This document shows, in pieces, positions 57,567 through 64,000 of a stretch of DNA of 64,000 bases; the stretch's first letter is position 1; each line of letters opens with the position of its first letter. The stretch comes from Endomychus coccineus (Eukaryota; Arthropoda; Insecta; Coleoptera; Endomychidae): NCBI GenBank assembly GCA_958510875.1, contig OY294070.1, positions 119,764,703-119,828,702 of the forward strand, in the 5' to 3' direction. The translations under genes and the position numbers were made by a program. The notes beneath the pieces were generated by a model. The model was not told the origin of the DNA. It searched no databases and was given only the letters and a program-made list of their open reading frames with translations.

Positions 57567-58820
57567 CGCGGAAACGAAGCACTGAAGTTCGAAAAATTTG
57601 AACAGTAAGACGGATTTGAATGCGGTTTTTTGCATTCGATTCTTTAGAGCTTCAGGAAACTTTGTGATCTAAATTGATTTATAAGGAATTAAAGATATGC
57701 AATTTGCATAAATAATATGCATTTTAAATTGACCGTAAATACTGAATTCACAATTCGGTTAATAGTGATGAAAATGATCCCAAACTCGTTACTCGGGGGT
57801 TTTTGGGTTCGCTGAACATGAATTTCGCGATAGAATTGGTCTCCGAGGTACCTGGTAGCCAGGGTCAACGTCTCCTGGAGTTTTCGGGAAATTCGTTATA
57901 TAATCAGTCCAAACTTGTTAATCGGGGGTTTTTGGGGTCGCTGATCAAGAATATCACGTAATTGGTCTCCGACGTACCTGGTGCCCAGGGGGATCGGTAT
58001 CCTCGTTGTCATCATGAATTAATGTTATTATTACAAAATTTTCACTGAAACTTTGTACATGCTTGTAAATTATGCACTCAAATGTTGCAGAAAAGATGTC
58101 AATTCTGGTGACCAGTCGTACAAAATGTATCTACTGAAGCTTATTTTTTTTTTAATTTGGCGCTTTTAACACAGTAGGTAGCAGTGATACGATACATGAG
58201 GATGCGGTTCCGTGGTGTTTGCGAGGGGAAGACACAATGTAAACTCTCCTTGAACTCGCAGGTTAGAAGTTCTTCGTCTTCTTCTACAGTGTGCGTACAC
58301 TATATCAATACCGTGCACATGTATTTTCTTTACGGGGACAACGAGAATACCATTCACCCTGAGCACCAGGTACCTCGGAAGCCAATTCTGTCACGATATT
58401 CGTGTTCAGCGACCCCCAAAACCCCCCGAATAACGAGTTTGGACTGATTATATAACGAATTTCCCGAAAACTCCAGGAGATGACAGGGATACCGTTCACC
58501 CTGGGCACCAGGTACCTCGGGGACCAATTCTGTTGCGATATTCGTGTTCAGTAACACCAAAAACCCCCCGAGTAACGGGTTTGAAATCATTTTTATCACT
58601 ATTAACCGAATTGTGAATTTAGTATTTACGGTCAATTTAAAATGCAATTATAAAATGCATTTTATTTATGCAAATTGGATATTTTTAATTCCTTATAAAT
58701 CAATTTACGTCACAAAGTTTCCTGAAGCTCTAACGAATCGAATGCACAAAACCGCATTCAAATCCGTCTTACTGTTCAAATTTTTTCGAACTTTGGCCGG
58801 TTTTAGTGCTTCGTTTCTGC
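57567..58820. mobile_element. Foldback element whose arms contain tandem units
   Basis: Mirrored arms of about 450-490 bp (57567-58015 and 58335-58820), outer ends GGAAACGAAGCAC and GTGCTTCGTTTCTG. Each arm holds two direct repeats of about 131 bp (for example at 57777 and 57908) marked by CTCGGGGGTTTTTGGG, GCTGAACA and GAGGTACCTGGT. A 320-bp loop has no clear ORF. No transposase; superfamily unknown. Confidence 0.75.
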
Positions 58821-58919
58821 ACTAAAGTGGTGAATTTTGATAGCGATTAGGTCATTTAAAGTTATGTTACTATTACAGATAAAGACAAGAAAATTTGAAT
58901 ATCACTTTATTTAAAAGAT

Positions 58920-60345
58920 TGCAATTTCGAATTTTACAGTTCATTATCAAAACTTACAATGAGAAAACAATTTCTTTTTTGTTTAGAAATTAAATTATTG
59001 ATCAGAGATTTGTCCTAACCATTGTCCAATGATATTAACTGAAGTCTCTCAACTTTGATTTTTATAATTTTGCTGGCTCAAAGTTACGTTCAATAATCTA
59101 GGAATTAGGCTATTAAATGGAGGTATTTTTATCTAAATGGTGTAGCTGAATCTGCTGGGGTGTACCTATTTGTTTGAGGGGATTTTCTATACAGGGTGTC
59201 CCAGGTTTTAGTAGCAGAACTCCAACAGTCGATAGAAAATTTGATTTTGAGAAAAAAGTTCCGATTATATGCACAGACGCTTAGTTTTTGAGTTACGAGT
59301 GTTGAAATTGAAAAAAAAATTTAATTTTTTGCGAATATCTCCGGAACCGTTCATGGTACAAGAAACAGCTTTTGTAAGCATTCTCTACTCATAGTAAGCT
59401 ATGTTCTGTGCGATAAACAATTTTTTTTTACTCTTAATTGGTGAAGATTTTGAAGGGGTAGTGGGTGTTTTTCTCCCAAACTTCTACGCCACTGAAAAAA
59501 GTACGGTTTTGAGACAATCACTTGAACCGCCAATGTCTTCTTCACAAAAAAGGTACCCAGATCATAAGCTCTAAAGTTGACCGTTTTCGAGAAAAATAAC
59601 ATGGTCAATTCTTACTAATTAAACAAAATTTATTCATACGTTAGAACAAGTAACAAAACCAAAAGATTGACCATGTTTTTCAACATAAAAGTTGATTTTC
59701 CGAAAACTGTCAACTTTAGAGCTTATGACCAAGAGTACCTTTTTTATGTAGAAAACATTGACGGTTCAAATGGTTGTCTCAAAATTGTACTTTTTCCAGT
59801 GGCATAGAAGTTCGGGAGAAAAACACCCACTACCCCTTCAAAATCTTCACCACTTATGACTAAAAAAAATTTTTTGATCGCACAGAACATAGCTTACTAT
59901 CAGTAAAAATGTTCACAGAAGCTGTTTTTTCTTCAATTTCAACACCCTGTATGTCAAAAACTAAGCGTCTGTGCATATATGTTAATAGGAAGTTTTTTTC
60001 TCAAAATCAAATTTTCTATCGACTGTTGAAGTTCTGCTACTAAAACCTGGGACATCCTGTATATGTCGAAATCCAAGTGATTACCATCTTTTATAATATT
60101 AATATCACGGAAACGGAGCTGATTATCATTTCCTTTTCCGACAGTGAATCTCAGTGAATCAAATTGGCTATTAAGAGTTATCAAAAACCCATGTTATTCA
60201 AAATCTTTACTTGTAATCGCAAAAATATCGTCAAAAAAAGAGAGAGTGGATTACCCACTAGTTTGTTTATAGTAGTTTCTGTTAAAAGTGAGATAACTTT
60301 GCTCCATACATAGATACGTGAGGATCACGTATTCTGTGCAGTTTC
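58920..60345 (-). pseudogene. PLE reverse transcriptase, split by a MITE
   Basis: First part (60345-60062): SYLTFNRNYYKQTSG (motif B region), LSLFFDDIFAITSKDFE (catalytic DD box), LNSQFDSLRFTVGKGNDNQL then RFRDINII, HLDFDIY. After the MITE at 59190-60061 the frame resumes on the other side: YRKSPQTNRYTPADS, then in a shifted frame PPFNSLIPRLLNVTLS and KSLINNLISKQKRN. This is the order of a Penelope-like RT palm and thumb. Stops, shifts and a deletion before the DD box show it is dead. Its own nuclease domain is missing downstream. Confidence 0.75.
59190..60061. mobile_element. Foldback MITE of mariner type, copy 2
   Basis: Ends TACAGGGTGTCCCAGG and CCTGGGACATCCTGTA, flanked by TA on both sides (59188-59189, 60062-60063). 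Mirrored arms of about 430 bp, no coding capacity. Closely related to 40744-41641. Inserted inside the PLE reading frame after the codons for DIY. Confidence 0.88.
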
Positions 60346-60574
60346 TATCGAGGATATTAATATTTTGAAGTCATTTCTTTAGGATTAATATTTTAAGTAT
60401 ATAAAATGTATCGAAAATCCACTGCTTAGCAATATGTTTATATTATACGCACACATGTCATCAAAGTCTGTATACGACTGGAACCAAAAAATATATCGCT
60501 CAAGTATCTACTTTCAAACCAGATGTTAAAAATTGATGAGATAATAGAAAAAGGTTGTCACGCCTTATTAGAAA

Positions 60575-60905
60575 TGTAGAAATTTGCAAGAGTTTCAACT
60601 AATTAAATTACTATGAATCTGACTTGATGACTGAAAATCTGTCCTACGATTCACAGATTTGGAGTCACGTTTTATGTGAATCATCTCCAGAATATATTTA
60701 TAATAACTGGTTTCCTTATTTAAAATTTTATTTTTGTAATCGAATTGATGGTTATAGTCAAATCAGTGACAAGCAAGGGAGGTGGAATTCTCTGAGCTCT
60801 TGTTTCTTGTACTATACTTTTGGCCATACATTCTTTTTTGTTTAAGTGTCATCACAATCTAAACAATTTAATTTGTATAATGTGTGGGTTCGTTTATCTT
60901 TAGGT
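60575..60905 (-). pseudogene. PLE GIY-YIG fragment (same family as 49693-50590)
   Basis: The minus strand parallels 49700-50030 at DNA level: TACGATTCACAGATTTGGAG, TTTATGTGAATCATCTCCAG and the CCATACATTCTTTTTTG word all recur. In translation HYTNYK-like and KYSTRNKSSE-like pieces appear with stops. It lies upstream (on the minus strand) of the RT at 60345, the reverse of a single element's order, so two PLE copies appear to stand head to tail. Confidence 0.65.
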
Positions 60906-60990
60906 ACGTACGTACAGACGAAAATGATAAGCATACGTGTTAGCGTGACCTATTTCTCGAGAATTTTATACAACATTAAATTACTGCAAA
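60903..60990 (+). repeat. PLE terminal repeat with half a hammerhead
   Basis: Plus strand TACGTACGTACAGACGAAAA then GTGTTAGCGTGACCTATTTC and CGAGAATTTTATA aligns with the 49215-49290 minus-strand sequence from hammerhead stem III outward. The CTGATGA/stem II half is absent, replaced by the GIY-YIG fragment on the other strand. Confidence 0.55.
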
Positions 60991-61759
60991 GTCAAAATTA
61001 TTATAGGAAATTTCCGTTTCCGATATCATCATGATGAACATCCTTTTGAAGGACGTACTGCATATAATGTAGGCATTATTTCAATTATTCATGAATAAAT
61101 TTTGACATGAGTTCCATTAGATTAGTGGAAACCGAAAAAAGGGTCTTATTCGTGTTATTCTGACAGATAAAATATAGCCGTATCAGATTTATAAAATGCC
61201 AGGGAAACGTCAGCTTATTCAACGCTATCTTAGATGTTCGGATATCGTTATTTTCCACTGAAATAATTCGGTGTCAAGTAAGAAAGTCGAGTTTAAAACT
61301 AAATGCTTCCGTGAATATTCAGTTCACTATTTCGTTGGAAACTAAAACTTGGTGAAAGCTCTCTAAGGCTTATTAGTAATCTCGGCAAAGCTGTCGACTC
61401 TAACGCTATTATAGGCAATTATATAACGATTTACTAACAAAACTGAAGCCCTACGGAAAGTTGCATCGGATGGAATGCTGGGAATGAGAATGAGCCTAGA
61501 CAGTATTCGTGCTATGAAGCTGTCAATAATGACATATATGTTGCAAGATAAGAATTTCCACGGAAAATCTTTAACTCATCAGTAATTTGAGGATCATCTT
61601 TAATTTATATTAGAATTCATATCTATAAAGCAGCTCTCGTATTGAAAAAAAAAATGTTGTATGTTCAACGTAGAATTCGGTATAAATGCGAGCTTTTAGG
61701 TAAAATCTTCGAAAAGAAGATAGCACTATTTCAGCTATATGTTTTACTTCTCACAAAAT
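60991..61759. other. No gene recognised
   Basis: AT-rich, no convincing ORF or repeat. Confidence 0.45.
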
Positions 61760-62890
61760 CCTCATCCCCGATAGAGGAGATTGGAGTAACAAAACTCTCA
61801 CCCTACTGCCACCAGACGTGCTCTTATGGTTCACAGGTGGGTCCAAGGTGGGTCAGCTTTCCAGGGCGGGAATGTACCTAAAAAGGCCAAAGATCACTAT
61901 CTCAGTGACTCTGGGCGCTATGCAATATTGACTTGTGCCATGGAAAACCTGCGGAAAAACTATGTAAATAGGCGCATATATATTTGCACAGACAGCCGGT
62001 CGGCTCTAGGAGCTCTCAAATCACCCAGAGTCACATCAAGGATTGTCAAAGAATGCAGGGATACACTGGCTGAACTAGCCAGGAGAAATAAAGTTCAAAT
62101 CATCTGGGTCCCTGAACACAGTGGAGGAAAAGCATCCTGCACTTGTTTTTTGATTATCAACGCGTACATGAAATGTTCACGGCTGAAGTATCTATTTTTT
62201 CTGCTACAAACTGCTTGTAAGATTCTGAAAATTGACTAAAAACCAGAAACCTATCTGTAATACGCCGCCACATACTAAACACGCGGGAAAATTCAATTAA
62301 CTAATCTCAATGAACTTGTTATTATGTTGTGTTTCAAAGCAATGTGTCATCAGAAATAACTTATTTCAATTTCTACCTGCCATTACTCAAATATCAAATA
62401 TACATTTATATTCCTGCGTTTGTAATGTAAAATAAATAATTAAAATATGTGAATACAAATTCTGCATGAAATTACTCAAAAATTATGAATTTAACATTAT
62501 ATGAATAGAATCATCTTATCATTTTGTTGAAAGCCAAATTTTTCCCAATATATTATACTTGGTGGTGGCCTCTTCTTGGTGGGAGCCTGTGGGTCCTAAA
62601 TCCGGCCCTGCCGGAATACTAGCCGGTCACTGTCGTCTTGACAAAAACTCTCATACGATATGCATCACAGATGACCCAATATGTAGGAAGTATAGAAGGG
62701 CCGAGGAAATTGCCTCTAATATCCTGTTATGATGCCCAGCATTAGGATCACTCAGGCATCGACACTTCGGAGAATCAAAACTGATCACAGAAGAACTTAT
62801 GGAAGCCTACACTGGCAATATTCTTGGTTTCTGGTGGGCCACAAACCTGCTAGAATAGAATAGGCTTCTGATTACGGGGCGCACAATGGG
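61760..62890 (+). pseudogene. I-type RNase H and C-terminal remnant (copy of 31035-32825 family)
   Basis: Reads YAILTCAMENLRKNYVNRRI, YICTDSRSALGALKSPRVTS and IIWVPEHSGG, nearly the same as the RNase H domain at 31480-31956 on the other strand (GHSG has become EHSG). The match stops at 62121, about 495 bp of unrelated AT-rich DNA follows, and it resumes at 62616 with GILAGHCRLDKNSHTICITD, ICRKYRRAEEIASNILL, stop, CPALGSLRHRHFGESK, and GNILGFWWATNLLE. The RT half is absent. Confidence 0.8.
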
Positions 62891-62939
62891 CTTAACTGAT
62901 TGCATTTGAGGCGAAGCCCTCTCCCCTCAAACGATGAAC

Positions 62940-63080
62940 GATGAACAATAAATCTTCGAAAACAATTCTCTAAAAGCAGTTCTTCGAAAAGACATTTCTT
63001 CGAAGAAAGTATTCTTCGAAGAATAGTCCTTCGAAAATTTATTCTTAGAAGAACAGTTCTCCGAAAATAAAATTGTGAAA
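62940..63080. repeat. TTCGAA minisatellite, about 8 units of 14-16 bp
   Basis: Unit roughly TTCGAAAANANTTC; several units contain the palindrome TTCTTCGAAGAA. It lies just before a MULE transposase fragment. Confidence 0.75.
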
Positions 63081-63149
63081 TGAAACATTCAGGTAAAGCG
63101 TAAGCGCACCCTAGGATGGAACCTTCAAAAACGTATCACATCTGTACGT

Positions 63150-63600
63150 ACAAATACAGTTCATGGATTGAAGAAAAACAGTTCAATTCCCTTGATCTAT
63201 GCACTATTGCCGGAGAAGACTGAACAATCTTCCTCAAGAGTTATACAACAGATAATGAAAAGATGTCCGAACGCCACACCCTCCAGCGTAATGATTGACT
63301 TTGAAAGAACAGCGTTCGAAGCATCGACTACAAACCTTCCGGAAAGTCGGGTTCGTGAATGCTTCTTTTATTTTTTTCAGTATCTCTACAGAAAACTACA
63401 GCAAGAGGGTTTACAGAAAAAGTATGACACAGATGCAGACTTTGCTCTTAAAATGAGATTGTTTAACGCTTTAGCCTTTGTGATGTTAGAAGAAGCTTTT
63501 CAGTTGCTGAATGTCTTAATCGAGAATACCTGGATAGGACGACCCACGAGACAGCAACTTCGGTGAGATCCACTATAATAATGCTGTGACCGGTTGGCAA
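63150..63600 (+). pseudogene. MULE transposase fragment
   Basis: VHGLKKNSSIPLIYALLPEK, SVMIDFERTAFEAS, VRECFFYFFQYLYRKLQQEG and FALKMRLFNALAFV follow the order of the MULE transposase domain (catalytic Asp in the MIDFE block). The frame runs 132 codons to a TGA at 63566, then ENTWIGRPTRQ and, shifted, HYNNAVTGWQN continue the family pattern. The zinc-finger N-terminus and C-terminal domain are not present. No MULE TIRs found. Confidence 0.78.
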
Positions 63601-63814
63601 AACTGAGACTGTGTTTAGTTTGTGAATGTACAAGGCATTACAGTCACCTCACCTCAGCCTGTAAACCATGAAGCAGACCGACTTGAACTTCAGAAGATAA
63701 TATGTTCCTTAAACGACGTCACACGGCGTTTTGGGAATATCCAGAAAATACCGACTTCGGGAGCCCACTTTGAGGAAGCCGTAGCTGGATAAGTTTACCA
63801 CACAAGAATCTGTT

Positions 63815-64000
63815 CACTCACATAACACCAGAAACAAAGACGACTTACGGGTAGATTATCATAGATTGCACAGAACCAAAACAGGTTCTAGTTACTATGG
63901 ACGGAAAATATTTAATAAACTTCCTGTTAAAGTAAGACAATTGCCCATGAAACAATTTAAAACAGTTTTAAAAAATTATTTTATTGAAAATTGTTTTTAC
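63815..64000 (+). pseudogene. Non-LTR ORF2 C-terminus, cut by window end
   Basis: HNTRNKDDLRVDYHRLHRTK, SSYYGRKIFNKLPVKVRQLP and FKTVLKNYFIENCFY: the jockey/CR1 C-terminal block (xTRxxxxL...FNxLPxxI...FKxxLKxxLxxxxFY). The frame is still open at base 64000. RT boxes are not seen upstream, so it is 5' truncated or joined to other debris near 63800. Confidence 0.65.

Noticed and set aside
58166..58647. Several 60-97-codon ORFs in the 58-kb foldback
   Set aside because: Produced by the repeated units on both strands; no family and repeated in mirror image.
62940..63080. Heat-shock elements suggested by repeated TTC/GAA words
   Set aside because: TTC and GAA mostly abut (TTCGAA) instead of the TTCnnGAA spacing needed by heat-shock factor; the array is better described as a minisatellite.

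Overview
The window looks like animal, most likely arthropod (insect-type) nuclear DNA. It is AT-rich, has no operons, long stretches lack genes, and the coding signal is almost entirely transposable elements. The element set fits an insect genome: jockey/CR1, I-type and R1-like non-LTR retrotransposons, Penelope-like elements (PLEs), hAT, Tc1/mariner, MULE, and Crypton-like tyrosine recombinases, plus many foldback/MITE repeats. No housekeeping gene is recognisable. Two open stretches (530-1055 minus, 46468-46695 plus) look like possible exons of unidentified genes. All family calls come from motifs read by eye; no search was run.

Layout. 1-2.4 kb: tyrosine-recombinase (YR) remnant, a candidate exon, and two PLE 3' ends placed head to head. 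3.4-6.7 kb: a nearly complete hAT transposon with terminal inverted repeats (TIRs) and a probable 8-bp target duplication. 7-18 kb: mostly non-coding, with CR1-like reverse transcriptase (RT) remnants, an (AG)50 microsatellite, hammerhead-like repeat units, and a mariner relative with very long TIRs. 18.4-21.2 kb: second hAT and an RT remnant. 21.8-30.9 kb: a nest of three YR copies; one is split by an apparently intact CR1-like element (23105-27433, two ORFs), another by a mariner. 31-35.7 kb: two I-type RT/RNase H remnants. 37-46 kb: small RT, RNase H and Tc1 pieces, and two large foldback elements, one with a Cys-rich ORF in its loop. 46-49 kb: quiet, with a tRNA-like sequence. 49.2-50.6 kb: PLE 3' part with a complete hammerhead ribozyme fold. 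52-57 kb: mariner, PLE and jockey remnants. 57.5-61 kb: a foldback made of tandem units, and a PLE split by a MITE. 61.7-64 kb: I-type RNase H remnant, TTCGAA minisatellite, MULE fragment and an RT tail cut by the window end.

The genes do not form a pathway. The content is a layered insertion record. The strongest unusual signals are the hammerhead ribozyme in PLE DNA with dispersed hammerhead-like copies, the YR copies that each sit by an inverted repeat, an ORF2 with no usable AUG before its endonuclease domain, and the foldback carrying a Cys-rich protein fragment.
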